A DNA stretch of 13,921 bases. It comes from Brevibacillus sp. Its GTDB lineage: Bacteria; Bacillota; Bacilli; Brevibacillales; Brevibacillaceae. How positions within the stretch are numbered: the first letter of the stretch is position 1; each line of letters begins with the position of its first letter. Shown piece by piece: positions 6,850-13,743 of this stretch. The position numbers and the translations under genes are program-made. The stretch lies in NCBI GenBank assembly GCA_029240815.1, contig JARDZO010000142.1, positions 1 to 13,921 on the forward strand. Direction: 5' to 3'. Below the pieces are notes generated by a model, which did not search any database, was not told the origin of the DNA, and saw only the letters and a program-made list of their open reading frames with translations.

Positions 6850-7860
6850 CTACACGACCGTGAGCACAATCTTGCCTTGAATGTGTCCACCGGCGGCTCG
6901 TTCATGTGCCTTGCGAGCTTCGGAAAGTGGAAACGTGCTGTCGATGGCGACGCGAACCGTCCCGGCATCAAGCAAGCGACCTAATTCCGCCAGCTGCGGG
7001 CCGTTTGAGCGCACTTGGGTCATCGATACCGTGACGCCCAGCTTCGCGGCCTCCTCGGCGTCGGAGAAGCCTAAGAACACTGGAAACAAAGCGCCGCCAC
7101 GCTTGAGCGTACGCAAGAAACGACCGGTAGTGGGACCGCCGAGGGTATCGAGGACGAGATCAACGTCATGGGCGACGTCCTCGGGAGGGCTCTTGGTGTA
7201 GTCGATGAATTCGTCGGCACCGAGCCCGCGCAGAAACGACTCATGCGTGCCCGATGCCACCGCAATGACGTGCGCACCCTTCCATTTAGCCAGTTGCACC
7301 GCGAAGTGCCCCACGCCGCCCGCGGCACCATTGACGAGCACCGTCTTGCCGTTGAGCGGCACCGGGCGATGCATCTCCGGTTGGAGCGGATTCGGTTCAT
7401 TGTGCCCCAGCTCGATCAGGAACTGCCACGCGGTGAGGCCTGCCATCGGCGCCCCTGCGGCGTGCACATGATCGATACCAGCCGGCTTGATTGCAAGGTC
7501 CGAAGCTGGCGCGGCGACGTACTCGGCATAAGCAGCGCTCTCCCCAAAGCTAGGAAAGCGAACCATGCCGTAAACTTCATCGCCGACGGAGAAGCCCTGC
7601 ACATCCGTGGCTACCGCCTCGACGACGCCCGACACGTCCGAGCCCAAAATGACGGGAAAAGGCACCGGCGGCCGCCACTCAGGAGGAAGATCCTTATACC
7701 CCTCGCGCAGGTACCAGTCGGGGGGGTTGATGCCAACCGCGTGAACGCGGACAAGTACCTCACCTGGCTTCAGCTCGGGAATCGGCGCCTCCTCGTAACG
7801 CAGTACCTCAGGGCCGCCGAATTCATGCAGACGAATCGCCTTCATTGTATCTGTAGACAT
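6850..7860 (-). CDS. Zinc-independent quinone oxidoreductase / MDR-family NADP(H) dehydrogenase
   Basis: This 336-aa medium-chain dehydrogenase/reductase most resembles NADPH:quinone reductases. The GroES-like N-terminal domain (about 1-125) includes PGEVLVRVHAVGINPPDWYLR and ILGSDVSGVVEAV, without the cysteine/histidine zinc ligands of alcohol dehydrogenases. The Rossmann domain carries VNGAAGGVGHFAVQLAK (GAAGGVG at 178-184), and the C-terminus is GKIVLTVV, typical of the family. I placed the start at MSTDTMKAIRLHEFGG, 8 nt after AAAGGAG; the ATG six codons upstream overlaps that site. Expected activity is NAD(P)H-dependent reduction of quinones or enones. Its base composition looks GC-richer than neighbouring genes. 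A perfect promoter with operator palindromes lies upstream, next to the divergent TetR gene. Confidence 0.92.
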   Translation of the reverse strand: MSTDTMKAIRLHEFGGPEVLRYEEAPIPELKPGEVLVRVHAVGINPPDWYLREGYKDLPPEWRPPVPFPVILGSDVSGVVEAVATDVQGFSVGDEVYGMVRFPSFGESAAYAEYVAAPASDLAIKPAGIDHVHAAGAPMAGLTAWQFLIELGHNEPNPLQPEMHRPVPLNGKTVLVNGAAGGVGHFAVQLAKWKGAHVIAVASGTHESFLRGLGADEFIDYTKSPPEDVAHDVDLVLDTLGGPTTGRFLRTLKRGGALFPVFLGFSDAEEAAKLGVTVSMTQVRSNGPQLAELGRLLDAGTVRVAIDSTFPLSEARKAHERAAGGHIQGKIVLTVV

Positions 7861-7897
7861 CTTACTTTCTCCTTTCATGCAGATGAGTTATACTTAT

Positions 7898-7960
7898 CGG
7901 AGCAGTGCTTCACTTAATCGGATCACTGTTCCGTTTATGATTATACGGAGCACCGCTCCG
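7898..7960. promoter_or_regulatory. Three 15-bp operator palindromes for the TetR regulator
   Basis: Three related sites share the pattern CGGAKCANYGYTYCR: CGGAGCAGTGCTTCA (7898-7912), CGGATCACTGTTCCG (7919-7933) and CGGAGCACCGCTCCG (7946-7960). The third has perfect 6-bp arms around ACC. Their starts are 21 and 27 bp apart. They fill the space between the divergent oxidoreductase and TetR genes, as expected for autoregulated TetR systems. Binding by this TetR protein is inferred from position and symmetry. Confidence 0.8.
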
Positions 7961-7968
7961 GGTGTCAA
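7940..7968 (-). promoter_or_regulatory. Consensus sigma-A promoter of the oxidoreductase gene
   Basis: On the minus strand TTGACA (7968-7963) and TATAAT (7945-7940) are separated by exactly 17 nt, a perfect match to the housekeeping consensus. The spacer contains the 7946-7960 palindrome in full. The expected transcription start, near 7933, falls on the second palindrome. Such a strong promoter would be expected to need tight repression. The -35 box overlaps the TetR ribosome binding site on the other strand by two bases. Confidence 0.85.
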
Positions 7969-7979
7969 GGAGGAATCAT

Positions 7980-8543
7980 ATGCGAGCCGATGCGAAGAAA
8001 AACTATGAGCACATACTCGCAGTCGCAAGCGTCGTTGTAACCGAGCACGGCGTAGATGCATCGCTGCGCGAAATCGCTCGCAAAGCTGGTGTCGGGCTTG
8101 GCACACTGTATCGTCATTTCCCGACGAGAGAGGCGCTGCTCGAAGCTTTGCTCCGCGCAAATTTCGACGAGTTTACAACAAAGGCACGTGTGCTCGAAAC
8201 TGCGAGTTCACCCGATGATGCACTCGTGTCGTGGCTACGCGACGTCGTTGCATTCACGGGCAACTATCAAGGTGTTGTGGACGCGATGATGGCAGCCAAG
8301 GAGGACACGGAGTCCGCACTCCACGCTTCATGCGTCACGATGCGCACGGCAGGCACGCGACTTCTCGCTCGCGCTCAAGCCGAGGGTCTGGCGCGTACCG
8401 ACATGGATGGTGATGACCTGTTCTCGCTAGCTGCTGCGCTTGCGTGGCTCAGCAACCAGCCCTCGTCCGCCCCACGAGCTGAGCATCTCTTCAGTATTAT
8501 CGCGAGCGCTATCCTAATAGGGGGCTGTAGCACAACGATATGA
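7980..8543 (+). CDS. TetR/AcrR family transcriptional regulator
   Basis: This 187-aa repressor-type protein has an N-terminal TetR helix-turn-helix (about 9-55). ASLREIARKAGVGLGTLYRHF holds the recognition helix, and FPTREALLEALL is the usual following helix. The C-terminal ligand-binding domain is all-helical and resembles the SbtR-like TetR C-terminal group (LVSWLRDVVAF, LLARAQAEGLARTDMDGDDLFSLA). I chose the ATG at 7980 because AAGGAGGA lies 5 nt upstream; a GTG 18 bases earlier overlaps that site. It probably represses the divergent oxidoreductase and itself through the three palindromes, and is released by an unknown small molecule, likely a substrate of the enzymes. The gene is GC-rich compared with the flanking chromosome, which suggests transfer. 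Confidence 0.93.
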   Translation: MRADAKKNYEHILAVASVVVTEHGVDASLREIARKAGVGLGTLYRHFPTREALLEALLRANFDEFTTKARVLETASSPDDALVSWLRDVVAFTGNYQGVVDAMMAAKEDTESALHASCVTMRTAGTRLLARAQAEGLARTDMDGDDLFSLAAALAWLSNQPSSAPRAEHLFSIIASAILIGGCSTTI

Positions 8544-8571
8544 TTGAACTAACGGGTAATGTTAGTTCAAT
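8543..8571 (+). repeat. Hairpin repeat after TetR (right-flank copy, possible terminator)
   Basis: ATTGAACTAAC (8543-8553) and GTTAGTTCAAT (8561-8571) form a perfect 11-bp stem with the 7-nt loop GGGTAAT, starting at the last base of the TetR stop codon. It is followed by GAAAACAG, not a T-run, so termination is uncertain. The CTAACGGGTAAT and TTCAATGA parts recur at 6339-6362, on the far side of the cassette. Confidence 0.55.
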
Positions 8572-8573
8572 GA

Positions 8574-8624
8574 AAACAGCGACAGTCTAGGACTTTATTT
8601 TCTCGTCCATGGCAGTCGCTGTTT
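8574..8624. repeat. Second hairpin and 21-nt repeat beside the cassette
   Basis: AAACAGCGAC (8574-8583) pairs with GTCGCTGTTT (8615-8624), 10 bp, around a 31-nt loop with an inner GGAC/GTCC. The segment 8583-8603 recurs at 8707-8727 with 19 of 21 bases the same, in direct orientation. Its GACTTTATTTTCT core (8591-8603) occurs inverted at 6320-6332. The rest of the stretch to 8748 is AT-rich and shows nothing else I can support. Confidence 0.5.
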
Positions 8625-8748
8625 CAATTCCAAGGGTAAGTCTAAAACTTATTTTATTGAGTCTGACGGTACGACAATTCGAAAATCCGCGTGTAATATA
8701 GAGATCCAGTCTACTACTTTATTTTCTGCTAACAATACTTTCTTAGGT

Positions 8749-8790
8749 AAAAAAAAGAGTCCTTCTCATATGGGAAAGGAGTCTTTTTTC
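8749..8790. terminator. Bidirectional terminator below the chemotaxis protein gene
   Basis: AAAAAAGAGTCCTT (8751-8764) and AAGGAGTCTTTTTT (8776-8789) form a long stem with one G-G mismatch and an 11-nt loop, T-rich on both strands. It lies about 20 nt past the stop of the minus-strand chemotaxis gene. Confidence 0.8.
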
Positions 8791-8808
8791 GTGAGTATCG
8801 CTAGTGTT

Positions 8809-9756
8809 TTAATCCGCTAATACTTTCTTTACCTGTTGATAGCTTGCCAGCAATTGTTCGTCGACCTCATTTGCTCCTCTCACATGGCTAGCGAGATCAT
8901 CATCCAAATCACCCAACAGGTGGATCGCTTCACTCACCTGCTTGGATACCTCATCGGCAAATTGCTTTTGATGTTCAATGATCTGCATGACGCCTGAGAC
9001 TTCCCCATTCACCTCATGGAAGGCTTGCACGATTCCCTCCATTTTAGCGGAAGCGTCCTGACTGATCGACAGTCCGTTTTTGATTGCCGCACTGCTCTTT
9101 TCGCTATTGGCCAACGCGTCTTTCGTTTCTTCCTGAATTTTCCCGATCAATTCAGCGATGGACTTCGTGGAGTTGGCAGTCATCTCGGCCAGCTTGCGTA
9201 CTTCGTCTGCTACCACAGCAAAACCTCGTCCCTGTTCTCCGGCACGCGCTGCTTCGATGGCCGCATTGAGTGCCAGCAGATTGGTCTGGTTGGCGATATC
9301 GCTGATCACCTTGACGATGCTCGTAATTTCTGATGATCGATCTTCCAATCGGCTCATGGAACGAGAGGTATTGACCGACTCCTCATCCAGCAGACTCATG
9401 ACCTCAACTACTTCTGTCATCGCGGATTTACCTGCATCAGCACGCTCCATGGATTGCTGGCAAATGGAGGTCAGGCGCTCTCCGCGAACATGCAATTGAT
9501 TGGCAGATTCGTCATCGTTCTCATTGATGCTTTTGATCTTTCCTACCACGACTTTCATCTGTGACGCCAGCTGGGTAATTTTCTCATGCTGGGCATTTAC
9601 TTGGTTGTTTTGGGAGAGAACTGCTCCGATCTGCTCATAGATAGCGAGCAGGTCACTCTTCAGTTCTTCCTGATCGGCCAATTCAGCTGGCGTTGCCACA
9701 GCTGTTGTTGCTGCTATCTCTTTTTCTGCCAATCCCTTGTCCTTTTTCCAGAACAT
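8809..9756 (-). CDS. Soluble methyl-accepting chemotaxis-type signalling protein
   Basis: This 315-aa protein is a cytoplasmic chemoreceptor signalling domain with no membrane segment and no recognisable N-terminal sensor domain. The conserved hairpin tip that contacts CheA and CheW is intact at about 143-190, including [20 protein letters not shown] and [16 protein letters not shown]. Heptad-rich helices flank it (about 30-140 and 195-310), giving a short antiparallel coiled coil. The first ~30 residues are Ala/Thr/Glu-rich and probably flexible. AAGGAGAG precedes the ATG. The gene lies 30 bp below the four-helix membrane protein on the same strand and has its own ribosome binding site, so they are very likely co-transcribed. 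The missing sensor suggests that the partner protein or another cytosolic protein supplies the input. Confidence 0.92.
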   Translation of the reverse strand: MFWKKDKGLAEKEIAATTAVATPAELADQEELKSDLLAIYEQIGAVLSQNNQVNAQHEKITQLASQMKVVVGKIKSINENDDESANQLHVRGERLTSICQQSMERADAGKSAMTEVVEVMSLLDEESVNTSRSMSRLEDRSSEITSIVKVISDIANQTNLLALNAAIEAARAGEQGRGFAVVADEVRKLAEMTANSTKSIAELIGKIQEETKDALANSEKSSAAIKNGLSISQDASAKMEGIVQAFHEVNGEVSGVMQIIEHQKQFADEVSKQVSEAIHLLGDLDDDLASHVRGANEVDEQLLASYQQVKKVLAD

Positions 9757-9786
9757 CTCTCTACTCTCTCCTTCGCCTTGAAACAG

Positions 9787-10539
9787 TTAGTCTTCGCGAC
9801 GGGAAAACGATCGGGATTCGATGATCCCCGGATGTTGTTTTGCCAACGTCAGCAGGTTTTCCAAAAAGTAATAATGACCCTCCAATAATTCCACGTCTTT
9901 ACGCTCAAACTGCTTGACCTGCAAATATTGCTGCATTTCCAAGGCATAGCGCTCCAGCTTGTTGTGAAAATCATTCGCTCGCAACATTTGATCCACTTCA
10001 GGGTACTCCGACTTCAATCGGTTGATTTCACTGTATACTCTGCTTCCTTCCAAAATCGTCTGGTAAGCCACACGTTCCAGTGAAGCATCGGTAGCAGCAT
10101 CCTGCTCGGCACGCTCTTCGCGCAAAGCAGACAAGTACGTGATAAAATGGTAGACAGTTAGGAACAAAGGGCCTAAAAATAAGATGATCCCTGCCTTATA
10201 GACATGCTGATTGGACAAGTTGCTGATGAGCAGGAACAAGTGAAACAGAATCGCTCCCAGCCATACGTAGATAATGACCTGGTGATTGATCTTCCCTGCC
10301 TTTTGATGGCGCGAAAAGACAAACGTAAGCCCTAGCAGATAAAAAGCGAGCAAGGTAAAGCTGGCGGAAAACAGAGCCATCTCCATTTCCTGCAGCCAAT
10401 CTGCGTCGGCGGGAATCTCGATCAAAAATTCAAAAGCGAGCACCAGCAGTGAGAATAGCAACCCCATGATCCAAAACCGGCTGACTTCTGAGTCGTTCCT
10501 CCGCCGGGAGCGGTAGCGTTCCGCACGGGATCCTTTCAT
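9787..10539 (-). CDS. Four-helix membrane protein of unknown function, paired with the chemotaxis protein
   Basis: I do not recognise this 250-aa protein. The Arg-rich N-terminus (MKGSRAERYRSRRRND) should be cytosolic. Four hydrophobic helices follow at about 22-41, 54-76, 87-107 and 116-137. A charged, helical cytosolic tail of ~110 residues (138-250) contains segments such as EINRLKSEYPEVDQMLRAND and LERYALEMQQYLQVKQFERK that could form a coiled coil. AGGTGAG lies 5 nt before the ATG. It is the first gene of a two-gene unit with the soluble chemotaxis transducer. The arrangement (membrane sensor, helical tail, then a transducer lacking its own sensor) suggests a receptor split over two proteins. 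This is inference; it could equally be an unrelated small membrane protein. Confidence 0.82.
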   Translation of the reverse strand: MKGSRAERYRSRRRNDSEVSRFWIMGLLFSLLVLAFEFLIEIPADADWLQEMEMALFSASFTLLAFYLLGLTFVFSRHQKAGKINHQVIIYVWLGAILFHLFLLISNLSNQHVYKAGIILFLGPLFLTVYHFITYLSALREERAEQDAATDASLERVAYQTILEGSRVYSEINRLKSEYPEVDQMLRANDFHNKLERYALEMQQYLQVKQFERKDVELLEGHYYFLENLLTLAKQHPGIIESRSFSRRED

Positions 10540-10572
10540 ATGTTCTCACCTCATTTTCTAAGATTCGCCATG

Positions 10573-10602
10573 ATTCTATCTTTTCCTCTCCCAATCGGCC
10601 AA
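10573..10602 (-). promoter_or_regulatory. Promoter of the membrane protein / chemotaxis operon
   Basis: On the minus strand TTGGCC (10602-10597) and TAGAAT (10578-10573) are separated by 18 nt, giving 4/6 and 5/6 matches to the sigma-A consensus. The expected start, near 10566, gives a leader of about 27 nt. The region also carries the divergent rsmF start. No sigma-D motility promoter pattern is evident. Confidence 0.5.
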
Positions 10603-10623
10603 ATTCTGACAACGGAGGCTTTT

Positions 10624-12036
10624 ATGACACAACCTTTACCTTCTGCCTTTACGGAGCGGATGCGCACCCTGCTGCAAGATGAGTACGACGCATTTGTTGC
10701 CTCGTACGATCAGCCGGTTTTCCATGGCTTGCGCATCAATCCGTTGAAGGTCGACCGGGAGCGCTTTTTGAAGCTGTCACCCTTTTCTCTGGAACCAGTA
10801 ACCTGGTGTGCAAATGGCTTTCGTTATCCTGAAGGAGCCCGGCCAGGCAAGCATCCCTACCATTCTGCGGGCTTGTACTACCTGCAGGAGCCGAGTGCCA
10901 TGTCGGCAGCCGAATGTTTGGAGGCACAGCCCGGCGAAACCATTCTGGATCTATGTGCAGCACCTGGAGGCAAATCCACGCAGCTCGCGGCTGCCCTGCA
11001 AGGTCGTGGCCTCCTGGTCGCCAATGAAATTCATCCAGTGCGGGCCCGTATCCTATCGGAAAACCTGGAACGCTGTGGCGTTCCAAATGCTGTCGTCACC
11101 AATGAGACGCCAGAACGCTTGATGGACCGCTTCCCTCAATTTTTTGACCGAATTCTCGTCGATGCGCCTTGTTCTGGGGAAGGCATGTTCCGCAAGCTTC
11201 CTGAGGCGATTGAAGAATGGTCGCCGGAAAAAGTAACGGACTGCCACAGGATGCAGATCGATATCCTCGATGCTGCCGCTGCCATGCTAAAGCCAGGCGG
11301 AACGATCGTGTACTCCACCTGCACGTTCGCTCCAATGGAAAATGAACAATCGATGGCGACCTTTCTCGAACGTCATCCGGAATTTTCGCTGATTCCGCTG
11401 CCGCATCCGGAGCACTTTGCCCCTGGCCATCCAGAATGGGCGACGCCGGCATCAGACGAGCTTGCCCAGACAGCTAGGCTGTGGCCTCATCTGCTCAACG
11501 GTGAAGGGCACTATCTCGCCAAGCTGCAAAAGAGCATAGCTGCAGAACCAACAGAAGCCCCGAAGAAGCGCAAAGAAAAACGAGGGGTAAAATCAGCTCC
11601 TGCAGGGCGCAAAGAAGGAATTGCGGCTTGGCGCAGCTTTGCAGCCGAAGCGATCCCCAACGTAAACAACCACCTGGACAACGATCATGCTTTTCTGCTG
11701 TTTGGCGAGCAGCTCTACTATTCGCCCGCACCCGAGCTGGACTGGGATGGGATCAAAGTACTGCGCGTCGGGCTTCATCTGGGAACCGTCAAAAAGAATC
11801 GCCTTGAGCCCAGTCATGCGTTGGCTCTCACGCTGACCGCCGACGAAGTTGCCCGCATGGCTTCCTTTTCTGCAGACGATCCCAGCCTGATCCGTTATTT
11901 GAGGGGGGAGGCACTCAGTCGAGAAGACGCAAACGGTTGGACCCTCGTCACAGTAGACGGCTTTTCTCTCGGATGGGGAAAACAGGCTGACGGTCAACTG
12001 AAAAACCATTATCCCAAAGGTTTGCGCTGGCTCTAA
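10624..12036 (+). CDS. rsmF: RsmF/RsmB-family rRNA (cytosine-C5) methyltransferase
   Basis: This 470-aa NOL1/NOP2/Sun-family enzyme methylates cytosine C5 in rRNA using SAM, in the cytoplasm. The N-terminal RNA-binding part (about 1-100) has FHGLRINPLKVDRERF. SAM motif I is DLCAAPGGKS (109-118). C183 in VDAPCSGEGMFRK and C233 in VYSTCTFAPMENE are the paired cysteines of motifs IV and VI; C233 is the expected nucleophile. After a Lys-rich linker (about 345-360) there is a C-terminal domain like the FKS/PUA-like region of RsmF proteins, ending NHYPKGLRWL. I chose the ATG at 10624, 5 nt after GGAGG; the open frame reaches back to 10540 but has no ribosome binding site there. E. coli RsmF targets C1407 of 16S rRNA; the same site here is inferred. 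Confidence 0.93.
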   Translation: MTQPLPSAFTERMRTLLQDEYDAFVASYDQPVFHGLRINPLKVDRERFLKLSPFSLEPVTWCANGFRYPEGARPGKHPYHSAGLYYLQEPSAMSAAECLEAQPGETILDLCAAPGGKSTQLAAALQGRGLLVANEIHPVRARILSENLERCGVPNAVVTNETPERLMDRFPQFFDRILVDAPCSGEGMFRKLPEAIEEWSPEKVTDCHRMQIDILDAAAAMLKPGGTIVYSTCTFAPMENEQSMATFLERHPEFSLIPLPHPEHFAPGHPEWATPASDELAQTARLWPHLLNGEGHYLAKLQKSIAAEPTEAPKKRKEKRGVKSAPAGRKEGIAAWRSFAAEAIPNVNNHLDNDHAFLLFGEQLYYSPAPELDWDGIKVLRVGLHLGTVKKNRLEPSHALALTLTADEVARMASFSADDPSLIRYLRGEALSREDANGWTLVTVDGFSLGWGKQADGQLKNHYPKGLRWL

Positions 12037-12075
12037 CCCAACTATTCTAGCCCAATTTTATCGGAACGCAAAATA

Positions 12076-12121
12076 AGCCCACTGACCTAAACGATTGTAT
12101 CGATCGCGTAGGCGGTGGGCT
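12076..12121. terminator. Shared hairpin terminator between rsmF and the zinc-ribbon gene
   Basis: AGCCCAC (12076-12082) pairs with GTGGGCT (12115-12121), with a CGAT/ATCG pairing in the loop. The two convergent genes end on either side. The tails (TATCTATTTC on plus, TATTTTGC on minus) are moderately T-rich, so it could serve both. Confidence 0.6.
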
Positions 12122-12136
12122 ATCTATTTCGTTCCT

Positions 12137-12376
12137 TTATCTCCCTCTGCGGGAATGGTTTTCGACCACTGTCAGAGAGCCGTTTTTAATATAGCGCAAG
12201 ATTTTCGATACGGATATGCCCGTCGCATTGGCAATCTGCATCGCATTCGAATTAGGAAAGCTCCTCACATAATTGCGAATCATCCGGTATTCATCCATGT
12301 CATCTTGCCCACATACCTTGCAGCTGTATTCCCCGGGGCTCATTTCACTGCCGCATTTCAAGCAATTATCCGTCAT
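12137..12376 (-). CDS. Small zinc-ribbon / helix-turn-helix protein
   Basis: This 79-aa protein has an N-terminal zinc ribbon, CLKCG then CKVCG (CxxC-x10-CxxC), joined to a short helix-turn-helix-like region (about 32-66). That region contains MIRNYVRSFPNSNAMQIANA and TGISVSKILRYIKNGSLTVV, with a basic tail. The layout resembles the small YvyF/TIGR03826 flagellar-region proteins of Bacillales, but no flagellar genes are near, so I do not assign that name. It may bind DNA or RNA. GAGGAG lies 8 nt before the ATG; a GTG one codon earlier is an alternative start. The gene follows the lysE-type gene by about 100 bp on the same strand, with only a 6-bp hairpin lacking a T-run between them (12442-12459), so readthrough is possible. 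Confidence 0.75.
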   Translation of the reverse strand: MTDNCLKCGSEMSPGEYSCKVCGQDDMDEYRMIRNYVRSFPNSNAMQIANATGISVSKILRYIKNGSLTVVENHSRRGR

Positions 12377-12474
12377 CACTGGTTCTCCTCACACCCTATA
12401 CTTTGCTATTTTTCGCACAAAGGGTCCTATCTACCTATATTCTACCCACATTGGGGTAGGTGGAAAACACTATT

Positions 12475-13149
12475 TCAAAAGGACCAAACATTTTGACAGA
12501 AGAGAACGATGGCAAATCCGATCAGAAACAGTCCTACGACAAAATTGAATCGCCTCATCCAAACGGGGTGCAGCACTTTCGCAGCGTACCTACCCAGCGC
12601 AGAAACAGCGGTCAAAAACAGCAATGTCGACAATACGCATCCCACAGCAAAGCCTACGAGATTCACTCTGTCTGCCAAGTCAGCGGACGACATGAGCGAA
12701 CCGAAAACCCCTGCCCAAAATAAAATCGTCAGCGGGTTGGTCAAGGTCAGGACAATCCCGTACAAAAAGCTGTCTCGAACAAGGGTAGCAGATATCCCTG
12801 TATGCTTCACAGATGAAGCCGTCACTCCCTCCGCGTATTCAACAGCACCCGCTGTCTGCACTCGCTCCACCTGCACCACTTTCGCTCGAATGCTCCCCAC
12901 TCCAAACCAGACAAGCACGACAGCCCCACCAATCACCACGATCTGCTTAACCAATGGAATCTGTAAAAGAAGGGCAAGCCCGCCAATCGCTCCTGCCATA
13001 TACGCCGCATCTACCAGTGCCACACCAACGATCATCCACCACGCATGGCGAAAACCAAAGGTAACCGAGCGCTGTAAGATGGCGAGACAGACCGGCCCTA
13101 CGGACAGCTGTAATAACATACCAAAAAGCAAACCGTTCCACACGGACAT
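12475..13149 (-). CDS. LysE/RhtB-family amino-acid exporter
   Basis: This 224-aa membrane protein matches LysE/RhtB translocators, which export amino acids or related compounds by proton exchange. It has about six hydrophobic helices. The family signature near the N-terminus (LLQLSVGPVCLAILQRSVTFG) and the LTNPLTILFWAGVFG motif after the central loop are both clear. The central hydrophilic loop (about 90-120) is typical. Substrate cannot be read from the sequence. The ATG at 13149 is 10 nt after GAGGAG; a GTG one codon upstream is 7 nt from it and is equally possible. The gene begins 4 nt after the lrp-like stop, and its ribosome binding site lies inside that gene, so translation is probably coupled. 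The regulator likely controls export according to amino-acid level. Confidence 0.92.
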   Translation of the reverse strand: MSVWNGLLFGMLLQLSVGPVCLAILQRSVTFGFRHAWWMIVGVALVDAAYMAGAIGGLALLLQIPLVKQIVVIGGAVVLVWFGVGSIRAKVVQVERVQTAGAVEYAEGVTASSVKHTGISATLVRDSFLYGIVLTLTNPLTILFWAGVFGSLMSSADLADRVNLVGFAVGCVLSTLLFLTAVSALGRYAAKVLHPVWMRRFNFVVGLFLIGFAIVLFCQNVWSF

Positions 13150-13153
13150 CACT

Positions 13154-13588
13154 TCACATCTCCTCTTTCATCGAAGAGAGTACGATCATGGTGTTCGTCT
13201 TGGCCACGCCTGTTACCTGTTTGATCGTTTCTGATATGAGTTGTTCCAGCTCTCTCGTGCCAGGGAGCGCTACCTTGAGCATGTAATCATACGAGCCAGC
13301 CATATGGTGACATTCCAACACACTGTCAGTCTGCAAGATTGTCGTGCGGAATCCATCGACGTGCTCCGGTTTTTCCAGTTGAACCATGATAAACGCGATC
13401 AGGTGAAGCCCGATTTGCTGGCGACCCAGCTTTACCGTAAATCGCTCAATAACACGAGATTCCTCCAGCTTGCGAATCCGTTCCGAAACAGCTGGTACGG
13501 ACAAATGAACCTGCTTGCTAATCTCTGAACTGGTCATTCTGCCGTTTTCTTTGAGCAAGCGCAAAATTTCTTCATCAATTCGATCCAT
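13154..13588 (-). CDS. Lrp/AsnC family transcriptional regulator
   Basis: This 144-aa regulator has the standard two-part build. The N-terminal winged helix-turn-helix (about 1-50) contains IDEEILRLLKENGRMTSSEI and HLSVPAVSERIRKLEESRVI. The C-terminal RAM domain (about 65-140) senses small molecules and oligomerises (FIMVQLEKPEHVDGF, VLECHHMAGSYDYMLKVALP, TNTMIVLS). The GSYDYMLKV stretch matches the effector-binding turn of the family. GAGGAGG lies 8 nt before the ATG. It is the first gene of a unit with the LysE-type exporter, as in other Lrp-exporter pairs, and would be expected to respond to the exported amino acid. Whether it activates or represses cannot be told. Confidence 0.94.
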   Translation of the reverse strand: MDRIDEEILRLLKENGRMTSSEISKQVHLSVPAVSERIRKLEESRVIERFTVKLGRQQIGLHLIAFIMVQLEKPEHVDGFRTTILQTDSVLECHHMAGSYDYMLKVALPGTRELEQLISETIKQVTGVAKTNTMIVLSSMKEEM

Positions 13589-13611
13589 CCGTTCCGCCTC
13601 CTCTTTTCACG

Positions 13612-13620
13612 ATTATATCA
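13612..13620 (-). promoter_or_regulatory. Extended -10 promoter of the lrp-lysE unit
   Basis: On the minus strand TGA-TATAAT (13620-13612) is a perfect -10 box with the TG extension and no good -35 box. The expected start, near 13605, leaves a leader of about 17 nt, just enough for the ribosome binding site. The short leader argues against a riboswitch. Confidence 0.65.
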
Positions 13621-13743
13621 ATACTTTCATTTATTAGGAGCAGAGGCGAATAGAACGATCTTTTTTAATGTTTTTCCCCCATTCACTTTATTTCTTTTCG
13701 ATGTTCCCTCCTGGCAAGCTTGTTTCTCTGAAAAGTTTAAAGC

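Noticed and set aside
7168..7917. 249-codon open frame on the plus strand, antisense to the oxidoreductase
   Set aside because: It is a by-product of GC-rich codons in the real minus-strand gene and runs through the operator/promoter region.
7898..7960. CRISPR-like repeat array
   Set aside because: Three short palindromic units with unequal 6-12 nt gaps between divergent genes fit operators, not a CRISPR array, and there are no cas genes.
10540..10623. 28-codon N-terminal extension of the RsmF-like protein
   Set aside because: No ribosome binding site precedes the upstream ATG, which directly abuts the divergent gene, while GGAGG sits correctly before the ATG at 10624.
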